A stretch of DNA of 64,000 nt, taken from positions 47,688 through 111,687 of the forward strand of contig UQLC01000007.1 in NCBI GenBank assembly GCA_900541795.1, in the 5' to 3' direction. This document shows, piece by piece, positions 16,405 to 24,689 of this stretch. Every line of letters begins with the position of its first letter. Position 1 is the stretch's first letter. Position numbers and translations under genes: made by a program. Origin of the DNA: an uncultured Collinsella sp. (GTDB taxonomy: Bacteria > Actinomycetota > Coriobacteriia > Coriobacteriales > Coriobacteriaceae). The notes below the pieces were generated by a model that did no database searches, had not been told where the DNA came from, and saw nothing but the letters and a program-made list of their open reading frames with translations.

Positions 16405-17343
16405 ATGCCGACGTCGTTGACCGAACTTTTTTCGCCCGCCTGCCATTTGTGTCCGCGCCGTTGCGGTGCGGAGCGCGATGAGGGCGCGCGCGGCGTATGC
16501 GGTGCTAACGACACGCTCAGGGTGGCCCGTGCGGCGCTTCATATGTGGGAGGAGCCGCCTATCTCGGGCGAGGCCGGTTCGGGCACGATCTTCTTTAGCG
16601 GCTGCTCGCTTAAATGTATCTACTGCCAGAACCACGAGATCTCTACGGGCAATTTTGGGCTAGAGATTTCGCCCGAGCGCCTGGTCGAGATTATGCTGGA
16701 ACTACAGGACCAGGGTGCCAACAACATCAATTTGGTGACTGCGACGCACTATGCGCACCTGTTGCCTGCCGCGATTGCCACGGCACGGACGCGCGGGCTG
16801 GTCATCCCGATCGTCTACAACACGAGTGGTTACGAGCGCGCGAGTGCCGTGGCGGCGCTCGGCGATCTGGTCGACGTGTGGCTTACCGACTTTAAATATG
16901 CCGATGCAGGGCTTGCACAGTCGCTCTCTCATATTCAGGACTACCCGCGTGTGGCTGTGTCAGGCCTGGCTCAGATGGCGCGCGAGATCGAGCGCCGCGG
17001 GGGAGAGCTGGTGGACGAGGACGGGCTCATGAAGCGCGGCATGATTGTGCGCCATCTGGTGCTGCCGGGACATGCAGACGATTCGTGTCGCGTGCTGGAC
17101 CTGGTGTGGCAAACGGTGGGCGATGTGCCGATCTCGGTCATGAACCAGTACACGCCCAATGCGCTTATGCGCGAGCAGGGCGGCGACCTGGCGCGTGCTG
17201 TGACGCGCGAGGAGTATGAGCAGGTGCTCGACCATGCCGACGACTTGGGCTTTACGACGATGTTCTGGCAAGAGGGCGGCGCGGTAGACGAGAGCTTCAC
17301 CCCGGCCTTCGACACCACCGGTGTTCTTACCAGCGCAAAGTAG
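16405..17343 (+). CDS. Radical SAM protein, PflA/PflX-like (COG1313 type)
   Basis: A 312-residue iron-sulfur protein. The radical SAM signature CSLKCIYC (CxxxCxxC) is at about residue 70, and an N-terminal cysteine set CHLCPRRCGAERDEGARGVC resembles the extra Fe-S motif of pyruvate formate-lyase activating enzyme relatives. Members of this group are uncharacterised in most genomes; they would cleave S-adenosylmethionine to create a radical on an unknown substrate. No pyruvate formate-lyase or glycyl-radical enzyme gene is adjacent. ATG 16405 follows TGGAG; an earlier in-frame TTG at 16390 overlaps that site and is unlikely. Confidence 0.82.
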   Translation: MPTSLTELFSPACHLCPRRCGAERDEGARGVCGANDTLRVARAALHMWEEPPISGEAGSGTIFFSGCSLKCIYCQNHEISTGNFGLEISPERLVEIMLELQDQGANNINLVTATHYAHLLPAAIATARTRGLVIPIVYNTSGYERASAVAALGDLVDVWLTDFKYADAGLAQSLSHIQDYPRVAVSGLAQMAREIERRGGELVDEDGLMKRGMIVRHLVLPGHADDSCRVLDLVWQTVGDVPISVMNQYTPNALMREQGGDLARAVTREEYEQVLDHADDLGFTTMFWQEGGAVDESFTPAFDTTGVLTSAK

Positions 17344-17453
17344 TGCGTTCGTCGATGATTTTTCTGGGACGGGGATTAAAAAATCATCGAGAGGATCGCC
17401 TGTTCGAAAAGTTGCCAAAATAGCCGCGCTCCAAAAAGACTGGTTATTGGGCG

Positions 17454-17481
17454 TTGACAGTTGGCGAGCCGTAGGTAAAAT
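17454..17481 (+). promoter_or_regulatory. Predicted promoter of tRNA-Ala
   Basis: A consensus TTGACA (17454-17459) and TAAAAT (17476-17481) with a 16-base spacer, 14 bases before the tRNA. Confidence 0.7.
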
Positions 17482-17494
17482 ATCGACTTGTCCT

Positions 17495-17567
17495 GGGGAC
17501 GTAGCTCAGTTGGGAGAGCGCTGCCGTCGCATGGCAGAGGCCGAGGGTTCGACTCCCTTCGTCTCCA
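17495..17567 (+). tRNA. tRNA-Ala (anticodon CGC)
   Basis: Cloverleaf with acceptor GGGGACG/CGTCTCC (one G-U), a D-arm AGCTCAGTTGGGAGAGC, an anticodon stem CTGCC/GGCAG with loop GTCGCAT, and a T-loop TTCGACT. The anticodon CGC reads GCG (Ala). Discriminator A at 17567; the CCA end is not encoded. Confidence 0.9.
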
Positions 17568-17581
17568 CCCTTGGATTTGAT

Positions 17582-17613
17582 AAGCCGCTGACATTGTGTC
17601 GGCGGCTTTTTTT
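17582..17613 (+). terminator. Intrinsic terminator after tRNA-Ala
   Basis: A 12-bp stem AAGCCGCTGACA/TGTCGGCGGCTT around TTG, followed by seven T. Confidence 0.85.
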
Positions 17614-17631
17614 AAAAGAAAGGGCTGTACC

Positions 17632-18090
17632 ATGGCCGAGCTTGAGTCCCAACCATTGTCCGACGAGGAGCGCGCTGAGTTGGAAGAGCTCCGCGCCGAG
17701 AAGGCCCGCCGCGAGGCTCGGGAAGAGGCCCGTCGCGAGCGTGAGGAGCTGGCTGCCCTGCGTGCCGAGCGTGCGAAGGCCGAGGAGGTCGCCGCGAACG
17801 CCGCATCCGCATCGGCGCCCGCGCCCGCACCCAAGCCCGCTGCTGCGAAGCCTGCACCTGCCGCGCCCAAACCTCAGCCTAAAAAGGCCGCTCGTCCCAA
17901 GTCCGTCGAGCCCAAGCCGAGCCGTGACGAGATGACCTTTGCCCAGCGCATGGTTACCTCCAAGGAACCTACGGGCGAGAACGAGATCCCTGGCATGGCG
18001 CCGGCTCAAAAAATCATCATTGTCCTTGCCCTCATCGCGTTTATCGTCTTTATGGTTTACACGATCACGGGCAGCATGGGCCTGCACTAA
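17632..18090 (+). CDS. Unknown protein with coiled coil and C-terminal membrane anchor
   Basis: A 152-residue protein. Residues 8-60 are a highly charged Glu/Arg helix, probably coiled coil (EERAELEELRAEKARREA). Residues 60-100 are Ala/Pro/Lys-rich and likely disordered. A single hydrophobic segment, KIIIVLALIAFIVFMVYTI, at about 128-146 ends six residues before the C-terminus, so the protein looks tail-anchored with its bulk in the cytoplasm. AAAGAAAGGG precedes ATG 17632. No family is recognised. The next gene, pncB, follows 82 bases later on the same strand. Confidence 0.7.
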   Translation: MAELESQPLSDEERAELEELRAEKARREAREEARREREELAALRAERAKAEEVAANAASASAPAPAPKPAAAKPAPAAPKPQPKKAARPKSVEPKPSRDEMTFAQRMVTSKEPTGENEIPGMAPAQKIIIVLALIAFIVFMVYTITGSMGLH

Positions 18091-18172
18091 CCTGTTCGCG
18101 CCGGGCTCCATGCCCGCACGTCCGCCTCGCCCAACCCTCAACCTCTGCACAACACATCCGAAAGGTCGCCCC

Positions 18173-19678
18173 ATGGCTTTGACCGACATCTCGCATCCCA
18201 CCGACATTGCAATGCTCACCGATCTGTACGAGCTCACTATGGCCCAGGGCCTGTGGGAGAGCGGCAAGGCCAATGAGCAGGGTTGTTTTACCGCGTTTTA
18301 CCGCGACCATCCCTTTGGCAGTGCCTATGCCGTCATGTGCGGCACCGCCGAACTGCCCGAGCTGGTCGAGAATTTGCGCTTTACGCCCGAGGACATCGAC
18401 TACCTCGCCTCGCTCCAGGCCCCTGCTGGCGGTGCGATGTTCAAGTCTGGATTCCTCGACTACCTGCGCGATTTTCGTGCGCATGTAAACATCGACGCCG
18501 TGCCCGAGGGCGAGCTCGTCTTTCCGCGCGAGCCCATGGTGCGCGTCACCGGCCCCGCGCTGGAGTGCCAGCTGCTCGAGACGGCGCTGCTCAACATCGT
18601 CGGGTTCCAGACGCTTGTCGCCACCAAGACGGCGCGCGTGGTGCTCGCCGCCGACGGTCGCCCCGTGGCGGAGTTTGGCCTGCGCCGTGCCCAGGGTCCC
18701 GATGGCGGCCTGGCCGTTGCGCGCGCGAGCTACGTTGCCGGCTGCTCCTCTACGTCCAATGTGCTCGCCGGCCGCCGCTACGGTATTCCCGTCTTTGGCA
18801 CGCATGCTCACAGCTGGGTGATGAGCTTCGATTCCGAGCTCGAGGCCTTCCGTGCCTTTGCCAAATCGAGCCCCAAGAACTGCACGCTGCTCATCGACAC
18901 CTATGACGTGCGCGAGGGCTGTGAACATGCCATTACGGTTGCCAAGGAGATGGAAGCGGTGGGCGAGCGCTTGTCGGCCATTCGCATTGACTCCGGCGAC
19001 CTCGCCAAGCTCTCCAAGTATGTTCGCGGCCGTTTTGATGCCGAGGGCCTGCTCTATGTGGGGATCTCGGTTTCTAACGATCTGGATGAGTACACGATTC
19101 AGTCGCTGCTCGACCAGGGCGCGCCCATCGACAGCTTTGGCGTGGGTACCAAGCTTGCGACCTGCTATGACCAGCCGGCGCTGGGCGGCGTGTACAAGCT
19201 TTCCGCCCGCCGTGCGAGCGAGGCAGATCCATGGACGCCGGTGGTCAAGCTCTCCGAGCAGCCCTACAAGCGCACGATCCCGGGTGTGCAACGCGTGCGC
19301 CGTTATTACGACGGCTTTGGCGGCCCGGTCTGCGACATGATCTACGACGAGGACCATCTGGCGGGGGAGGGCGCCGCGCGCGGCAATACCCTCGTGGCCG
19401 TGAATGATGCCGCCCTGGTGACCGACGTGTCCGAACTTGAGTATCGCGAGCTGCTGGTGCCGATCGTGCGCGATGGCAGTGCGGTGGCTCCGCGTGAGAG
19501 CATCCAGGACGCGCGCGAGCGCTGTGCTTGGGCGCTCGATCATCTGGACGCAGCTTTCAAGCGCTTCCTGTACCCGCAGACCTATGTGGTGGGCATGGAG
19601 CAGGGCCTGGCTCAGGTGCGCGACGAGCTCGTGCGCAAGAACATGGCCGCGGCTTCTGCCTTTCCCTGGGCTCACTAA
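18173..19678 (+). CDS. pncB: Nicotinate phosphoribosyltransferase
   Basis: A 501-residue cytosolic enzyme that forms nicotinate mononucleotide from nicotinate and PRPP with ATP, the entry step of the Preiss-Handler NAD salvage route. Family features: MLTDLYELTMAQGL near the N-terminus, EFGLRRAQGPDGG near 165, the phosphoribosyl-binding IRIDSGDLAKLS near 280 and SFGVGTKL near 325. Length and motif order match the long bacterial NaPRTase type. ATG 18173 follows GAAAGGTC. Downstream, proB begins 79 bases later. Confidence 0.95.
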   Translation: MALTDISHPTDIAMLTDLYELTMAQGLWESGKANEQGCFTAFYRDHPFGSAYAVMCGTAELPELVENLRFTPEDIDYLASLQAPAGGAMFKSGFLDYLRDFRAHVNIDAVPEGELVFPREPMVRVTGPALECQLLETALLNIVGFQTLVATKTARVVLAADGRPVAEFGLRRAQGPDGGLAVARASYVAGCSSTSNVLAGRRYGIPVFGTHAHSWVMSFDSELEAFRAFAKSSPKNCTLLIDTYDVREGCEHAITVAKEMEAVGERLSAIRIDSGDLAKLSKYVRGRFDAEGLLYVGISVSNDLDEYTIQSLLDQGAPIDSFGVGTKLATCYDQPALGGVYKLSARRASEADPWTPVVKLSEQPYKRTIPGVQRVRRYYDGFGGPVCDMIYDEDHLAGEGAARGNTLVAVNDAALVTDVSELEYRELLVPIVRDGSAVAPRESIQDARERCAWALDHLDAAFKRFLYPQTYVVGMEQGLAQVRDELVRKNMAAASAFPWAH

Positions 19679-19757
19679 TTTCTTGGGTGGTAGGGGCGAG
19701 TCACGCTCCCTTGGCCGCCAGCTCGGCCGTTCGCTGAACAGTTGATTGGTTTGACGT

Positions 19758-20885
19758 ATGACGACTTCTTATAAAACGATGGTGGTAAAGATCGGTTCGT
19801 CCACGGTTGTGGGCACTGACGGCAAGGTCAACCGCTCCTTTATCGGCGGGCTTGCCGATCAGGCCGCAGCGCTGCGCAAGCTCGGCTGGCGTCTGGTCGT
19901 GGTGAGCTCGGGCGCTATCGCCTGTGGCTATCCCGTGCTGGGCTTCGACCGCAAGCCGGTCGGCGACCTGCCGAGCCTGCAGGCTTGCGCCTCGGCTGGT
20001 CAGTGCATCATCTCGTCGGCCTACGACGAGGAGTTCCATGCGCGCGACCTGCTCACCTCGCTCGTGCTGCTCACGCGCCACGATACGGCCCGCCGCACGT
20101 CTTACCTGCACGCGCGCGACGCCCTGCTGCGCCTCGTGGAGCTTGGCGTGGTGCCGGTCGTCAACGAGAACGATACCGTTACCGTCGACGAGATCAAGTT
20201 TGGCGACAACGACACACTGGCGGCGCTCGTGAGCTGCCTGGTATCTGCCGATCTGTGCGTGACGCTCTCGGACATCGATGGTCTCTATACTGCCAATCCG
20301 CATGAGGACCCCACGGCCGAGTTTGTTCCTGTCGTGCATAAGATCGATGCCAAGATTATTGCCTCGGCGGGCGATTCTTCCACATCGGTGGGCACGGGCG
20401 GCATGATTACCAAGATCCGCGCGAGCCGCATCCTGATGACGGCGGGCATTCAGAGCGTGATTTGCTCGGGCGAGGAGCCCGATGCGCTCGTGCGCCTCGC
20501 CCGCGGCGAGAGCGTGGGCACGCTGTTCGATCCGCCGGCGGAGCGTCTGGACATCGCACCCCGCAAGCTGTGGATCGCGCTGGGCGACAAGGCGCATGGC
20601 TCGGTGACGGTCGATGATGGTGCTGCGAAGGCGCTGGTCAGCCGTGGCTCTTCCTTGCTTGCGGTGGGTATTCGCGAGGTCGATGGCCAGTTTGCCGAGG
20701 GCGATGTGCTCGACGTGTACGACCCGAGCGGCATGGTTGTCGCCCGCGGTATCGCCGAGGCCGATTCGGACGTGCTGGAGCTTGCAGCCGGACGCCGCCA
20801 GGACCAGATCGCCAGCAACCGCCTGCTCGCAGATCTGGCAGAGAAGCCGGCGATACACAGGGATAATTTAATCGTCTTCGCATAA
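19758..20885 (+). CDS. proB: Glutamate 5-kinase with PUA domain
   Basis: A 375-residue enzyme that phosphorylates L-glutamate with ATP, the first committed step of proline synthesis. The amino-acid kinase domain (about 1-260) has VVKIGSSTVVG, VVSSGAIACG, the PVVNENDTV segment near 138 and KFGDNDTLAA. A C-terminal PUA domain spans about 280-360 (RKLWIALGDKAHG...). Activity in this family is feedback-inhibited by proline. proA lies at 22626 on the same strand, but an opposing peptidase gene separates them and a strong structured terminator closes proB. Confidence 0.95.
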   Translation: MTTSYKTMVVKIGSSTVVGTDGKVNRSFIGGLADQAAALRKLGWRLVVVSSGAIACGYPVLGFDRKPVGDLPSLQACASAGQCIISSAYDEEFHARDLLTSLVLLTRHDTARRTSYLHARDALLRLVELGVVPVVNENDTVTVDEIKFGDNDTLAALVSCLVSADLCVTLSDIDGLYTANPHEDPTAEFVPVVHKIDAKIIASAGDSSTSVGTGGMITKIRASRILMTAGIQSVICSGEEPDALVRLARGESVGTLFDPPAERLDIAPRKLWIALGDKAHGSVTVDDGAAKALVSRGSSLLAVGIREVDGQFAEGDVLDVYDPSGMVVARGIAEADSDVLELAAGRRQDQIASNRLLADLAEKPAIHRDNLIVFA

Positions 20886-20899
20886 CCAATTGACGCTGC

Positions 20900-20998
20900 A
20901 AACGCCCCTAAGCGGCAATCTGACGTTCAATCGTCGGGCATGACCAAAAGGTCAATGCCCTCCTCTTTCACGTCACCTTACTCGCTTAGGGGCGTTTT
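20900..20998 (+). terminator. Long branched terminator after proB
   Basis: Outer arms AAACGCCCCTAAGCG (20900-20914) and CGCTTAGGGGCGTTT (20983-20997) are perfect and followed by TTTT. The 68-base interior holds a second hairpin, GGGCA...TGCCC around ACCAAAAGGT, and an unpaired CCTCCTCTTT. Most terminators have short loops, so this may be the 3' part of a processed RNA. Confidence 0.7.
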
Positions 20999-21030
20999 CG
21001 CTTTCCGTTCTCTACCTGCGGCATTGTCGT

Positions 21031-21076
21031 TGCCGGCACTTGTTCGGCACTTGGGGACGTTCCTTATGTGCCGGCA
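21031..21076. repeat. Palindromic intergenic repeat (family C, copy 2)
   Basis: TGCCGGCAC (21031) and GTGCCGGCA (21076) flank a unit whose last 32 bases equal 8182-8213 with one mismatch. It sits just after the stop of the opposing peptidase gene. Confidence 0.75.
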
Positions 21077-21094
21077 GGTGGTGAGTCTCTTTTG

Positions 21095-22513
21095 TTAGAA
21101 GATCTGGCGCAGGTCTCCTCGGTTGAGGGCTTCGTCGAAGAGGTGCTTGAACACCACGCTGCCGTGCAGGCCATCGTGCTCGAACTCGTTGGTCACCCAG
21201 GCATGCGAGTTGCCCACGCGGCTGAGCGTATCGAGCTGCAGGCCCGAATCCACGTACATGTCGTCGAAATACACCGCGGCCTGCAGGGGCACCTCGTTGC
21301 ACGCCAGTCGCTGCGGGTCGTAGATCTTGTCCCAGCTGGTGTCTTCCATCAGCAGGTCCATGGCGGGCTTGAAGGGCTTGAGCTCGGGCATCTGCTCGAA
21401 CATCCACGGGAACATGGCCTCGCCGGTAAACATGAGCGGGCGCGCGAGTGTGTCGAACTCGGCACGATGGGCCTTCTCCTCTGCTGCGGCCCAGCGAATG
21501 GGCATGGTGTCGCCGTCGGCGTAGATAAACTCCTGCAGTGTCCAGTACAGCGGGTTCGTGCGTGTGTTGGTGCGCTCGAAGGCGCGCATCAAAAAGCTGT
21601 CGGATACCGAGGAACCGCAGCTCAGCGTACCGTCGCCAGTAACAAAAGCGTGATCGATAGTCCAATGCATGCGCTCAAAGCTCGGCTTCATGCCAAAGTC
21701 GCTGCCCATGAGCTGTAGGCGCTCGACCGTCATCGGCGAGCCGTCGGGCAGCACGGGCTTCTGAGCCTCGAGCGCATCGGCCAGGGCTGCCACGCGCTCG
21801 ACGTCAGCGGGATAGCGGTCATAATACTGCTGCGTCTTGGCGGCCATGCGCGGGAAGGTGTGCGCGTAGACCTCGCTTGCGCTCGCCGGTACGTGGGGGA
21901 TGCCGCCGCAGGTAAAGCTCGCCGCCACGCCCTCGGGGAAGAGCGACAGGTAGCTCAGCGTCAAAAAACCGCCGTAGCTTTGGCCGAGCGTGACCCACGG
22001 CTTGCCGCCAAAGCCCACTAGGCGCAGGTACTCAAAATCGCGCACGATGGAGCTGGCGAGGTGGCGCTTGAGGAAGTCCGCCTGCGAGCGTGCTGTATCG
22101 GCGCCGGCGGCCGTTGCGCGATCACCCAGTGTCTTGATCGTGCGTCCGTCCACGCAGCTACTGCGTCCGGTGCCGCGCTGGTCGGGAAGGACCACGCGGA
22201 AGTGCTTGACGGCCTCCTCGATCCAGCCGTCGCTTGTGGGCGACAGCGGACGTGGGCTCTCGCCGCCGGGGCCGCCCTGCAAAAACAGGAGCAGCGGCAG
22301 ATCGTCGTTGATGCGGTCGGGCGCGCAAACCACGCGGTAGAAGAGCTTGATGCTCTCGGGCGCGCCGGCGATTGGTGCCGGCATGGCGCCGCGGCGCATG
22401 GTGCTGCCGACGGCCAGGAGCATCGGCTCCAGGCCGCGCCAGTCAAGGGGGACGTCGATGCTGTGGTCCTCGACGTAAAGGCCGGGGACGTGGTACGAAG
22501 TGATGAGGGCCAT
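21095..22513 (-). CDS. Alpha/beta hydrolase, proline iminopeptidase-like (S33)
   Basis: A 472-residue serine hydrolase of the prolyl aminopeptidase group. The oxyanion segment LLFLQGGPGGESPRP is near residue 75, VVLPDQRGTGRSS near 110 and the nucleophile elbow LGQSYGGFLTLSYL near 180; a late His (GNSHAWVTNEF) fits the triad. Such enzymes release N-terminal proline or cleave other small peptides. The gene lies between proB and proA on the opposite strand, so a link to proline supply is tempting but unproven. The start at 22513 gives the expected N-terminus; the earlier in-frame extension lacks family similarity. Confidence 0.82.
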   Translation of the reverse strand: MALITSYHVPGLYVEDHSIDVPLDWRGLEPMLLAVGSTMRRGAMPAPIAGAPESIKLFYRVVCAPDRINDDLPLLLFLQGGPGGESPRPLSPTSDGWIEEAVKHFRVVLPDQRGTGRSSCVDGRTIKTLGDRATAAGADTARSQADFLKRHLASSIVRDFEYLRLVGFGGKPWVTLGQSYGGFLTLSYLSLFPEGVAASFTCGGIPHVPASASEVYAHTFPRMAAKTQQYYDRYPADVERVAALADALEAQKPVLPDGSPMTVERLQLMGSDFGMKPSFERMHWTIDHAFVTGDGTLSCGSSVSDSFLMRAFERTNTRTNPLYWTLQEFIYADGDTMPIRWAAAEEKAHRAEFDTLARPLMFTGEAMFPWMFEQMPELKPFKPAMDLLMEDTSWDKIYDPQRLACNEVPLQAAVYFDDMYVDSGLQLDTLSRVGNSHAWVTNEFEHDGLHGSVVFKHLFDEALNRGDLRQIF

Positions 22514-22625
22514 GTGAGTCTTCCGTTCGTTGCGGTGTTTCGGGTTGACCAATTCTACCGCCGCGGGCGAGGCCATGCGCAAATCGGCTACCATTGTTGC
22601 AAACTTCTAGGAGAAAGGGCCGCCC

Positions 22626-23912
22626 ATGTCGGTCGATATAGCCACGTATGTCCACGATCTTGCCGTTGCCGCCAAGGCAGCGTCGGCCTCGCTTGCCACG
22701 GCGAGCGATGAGCAGCGCCAGGAGGCCGTGCGCGCCATGGCCGCAGCACTGCGCAACGGTGTCGACTCCATCGTCGCCGCCAACGAGCTCGACATGTCCG
22801 CCGCGCGCGATGCGGGTACCTCGGCCGGACTGCTCGATCGCCTGCTGCTGACGCCTGAGCGCGTCGAGGGCATGGCCGCCGGCCTGGAAAAGCTCGCCGA
22901 GCTGCCCGATCCCGTGGGCCGCGTGCTCGACCACCGCGTGCTTGCAAGCGGCGTGGACCTGACCCGTGTGAGTGTTCCGCTGGGCCTGGTCGCTATGGTC
23001 TACGAGGCGCGCCCCAACGTGACGGCCGACGCCGCAGGCATCTGCATCCGTACCGGCAACGCCTGTATTCTGCGCGGCGGCTCGCTGGCCTATCACTCGT
23101 GTGCCATGATCGCCGAGCTGCTGGCCGATGCGCTCGAGGCCAAGGGCTTCCCGCGCGAGGCCGTGTCGATGATCGAGTCCACCGACCGCGAGGCCACTGG
23201 CGAGTTCATGAAGCTCCGCGGCATTGTCGACGTACTCATTCCGCGCGGCGGTGCAGGCCTGATCCAGCGCTGCGTGCGCGAGTCGCTTGTGCCGGTGATT
23301 GAGACGGGCACGGGCAACTGCCACATCTACGTGCATGAATCCGCCGACTTTGATAAGGCGCTCAACATTATCGTTAATGCCAAGACCCAGCGCGTAGGCG
23401 TGTGCAATGCCGCCGAGTCGCTGCTGGTCGACCATGCTGTGGCCGATGCGTTTTTGCCTGCGGTCGTTGCCGTGCTGCACGATCACGGCGTGCTCATTCA
23501 CGGCGACGAGGCCACGTGCGCCGCGTGCGCCGACGCCGGCTTTGTGGAGGGCGATGACTACGTCGCCGCGACTGAGGAGGACTGGGGTCGCGAGTACCTG
23601 GCGCTCGAGATGAGCGTGAAGGTCGTGGCAAACGAGGACCAGGCCATCGCACACATCAATCGCTACGGCACGATGCACTCCGAGGCCATCGTTGCCGAGG
23701 ACACGGACGCTTGCGAGCGCTTCCTGGATGCGGTCGATGCCTCGGCCGTGTACGCCAACGCCAGCACGCGCTTCACCGACGGCGGCGAGTTTGGCCTGGG
23801 CGCCGAGATTGGCATCTCGACCCAAAAGCTCCACGCCCGTGGCCCCTTTGCCGCCGAGGCCCTCACTACCTACAAATACAAGCTCCGAGGCACCGGCCAG
23901 GTCCGCCCCTAA
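22626..23912 (+). CDS. proA: Gamma-glutamyl phosphate reductase
   Basis: A 428-residue NADPH-dependent aldehyde-dehydrogenase-fold enzyme that converts gamma-glutamyl phosphate to glutamate-5-semialdehyde in proline synthesis. Landmarks: PLGLVAMVYEARPNVTADAAG near residue 120, the catalytic Cys in QRVGVCNAAESLLVD near 260 and a C-terminal EFGLGAEIGISTQKLHARGP. Length is typical. GAGAAAGGG precedes the ATG. It works with ProB, whose gene is 1.7 kb upstream; an own promoter is expected because of the intervening opposite-strand gene. Confidence 0.95.
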   Translation: MSVDIATYVHDLAVAAKAASASLATASDEQRQEAVRAMAAALRNGVDSIVAANELDMSAARDAGTSAGLLDRLLLTPERVEGMAAGLEKLAELPDPVGRVLDHRVLASGVDLTRVSVPLGLVAMVYEARPNVTADAAGICIRTGNACILRGGSLAYHSCAMIAELLADALEAKGFPREAVSMIESTDREATGEFMKLRGIVDVLIPRGGAGLIQRCVRESLVPVIETGTGNCHIYVHESADFDKALNIIVNAKTQRVGVCNAAESLLVDHAVADAFLPAVVAVLHDHGVLIHGDEATCAACADAGFVEGDDYVAATEEDWGREYLALEMSVKVVANEDQAIAHINRYGTMHSEAIVAEDTDACERFLDAVDASAVYANASTRFTDGGEFGLGAEIGISTQKLHARGPFAAEALTTYKYKLRGTGQVRP

Positions 23913-23924
23913 CGACCGCGCAAG

Positions 23925-23966
23925 AAAAACCGCCACAAAGGTGCCTGTCCCCTTTGTGGCGGTTTT
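23925..23966. repeat. Palindromic repeat family B, copy 5
   Basis: Arms AAAACCGCCACAAAGG and CCTTTGTGGCGGTTTT, centre TGCCTGTCC, between the convergent proA and HD-domain genes. Both arms carry the same T-to-C/A-to-G change against the other copies (CCGCC/GGCGG), a compensated pair that argues for selection on the hairpin. Confidence 0.88.
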
Positions 23967-23981
23967 AGCTGGCGCGGGCGG

Positions 23982-24581
23982 TTAGGCCTGGAAGGTATCG
24001 CGATCGGGCGCGAAGGACTGCATGGCCGCGATGGTGCGGTCAAAGAGCTCGGGGAGCTCCCAGCCGAGCATCTCGGCGCCCTGCGAAATCACGTCGCGCG
24101 AGCAGCCGGCGGCAAAGCGTTTGTCCTTGAACTTCTTCTTGAGCGACTTGGTCGTAAAGTCCATAACGCTCTTGCTCGGGCGCATGATGACGGCAGCGCC
24201 GATCAGGCCGGTGAGCTCATCGCAGGCAAACAGGATCTTTTCCATCTGCAGCTCGGGCTTGGGCAGCGAGGTGTTGAAGTCCGACGTGTGCGTCTGGATG
24301 GCGCGAATGAGCTCGGGAGACGCACCTTCGCCCTCAAGAATCTCGGCAGCATAGATGGTGTGGTTAATGGGGTCGTCCTCATGCTCCTCCCAATCCAGGT
24401 CGTGCAGCAGACCGACGATGCCCCAAAACTCCTCGTTCTCGGGGTCGAACTCGCGCGCAAAGTAGCGCATAGTGCCCTCGACTGTCTCGCCATGGGTGAT
24501 GTGGAACGGGTCCTTGTTGTGCTCGTTGAGCAGTTCGAACGCGCGGTCGCGGGTGATTCCGGCGGTAAGCGGCTCTGCCAT
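23982..24581 (-). CDS. HD-domain phosphohydrolase-like protein
   Basis: A 199-residue protein with HD-domain metal ligands: HITHGETV near residue 27, the HD pair in GLLHDLDWEEHEDDP near 58, and IQTHTSDF near 95. HD proteins hydrolyse nucleotides or other phosphoesters; this single-domain type has no assigned substrate. The C-terminal part includes FACDELTGLIGA, which is common in this subfamily. It is followed by a family B repeat and is transcribed toward proA. TAGGAG-type complement (GGAGTC) precedes the start. Confidence 0.8.
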   Translation of the reverse strand: MAEPLTAGITRDRAFELLNEHNKDPFHITHGETVEGTMRYFAREFDPENEEFWGIVGLLHDLDWEEHEDDPINHTIYAAEILEGEGASPELIRAIQTHTSDFNTSLPKPELQMEKILFACDELTGLIGAAVIMRPSKSVMDFTTKSLKKKFKDKRFAAGCSRDVISQGAEMLGWELPELFDRTIAAMQSFAPDRDTFQA

Positions 24582-24635
24582 AGGAGACTCCTTGTGCTCG
24601 TGGGTATCGATAAGAATGAATACTACTAGAACAAG

Positions 24636-24677
24636 AAAACCACCACAAAGGTGCCTGTCCCCTTTGTGGTGGTTTTT
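24636..24677. repeat. Palindromic repeat family B, copy 6
   Basis: Arms AAAACCACCACAAAGG and CCTTTGTGGTGGTTTT around TGCCTGTCC, with T/A runs on both sides, between carD (stop 24690) and the start of the HD gene. It can terminate carD on the minus strand. Confidence 0.88.
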
Positions 24678-24689
24678 GGCGCGGATGGG

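Noticed and set aside
18065..19675. 536-codon open frame antisense to pncB
   Set aside because: Shadow frame; pncB itself has full family motifs.
22443..23936. 497-codon open frame antisense to proA
   Set aside because: Shadow frame; reads past both ends of proA without signals.
10149..24677. CRISPR array
   Set aside because: The recurring units are dispersed palindromes kilobases apart next to stop codons, not regularly spaced repeats with spacers; no cas gene is present.
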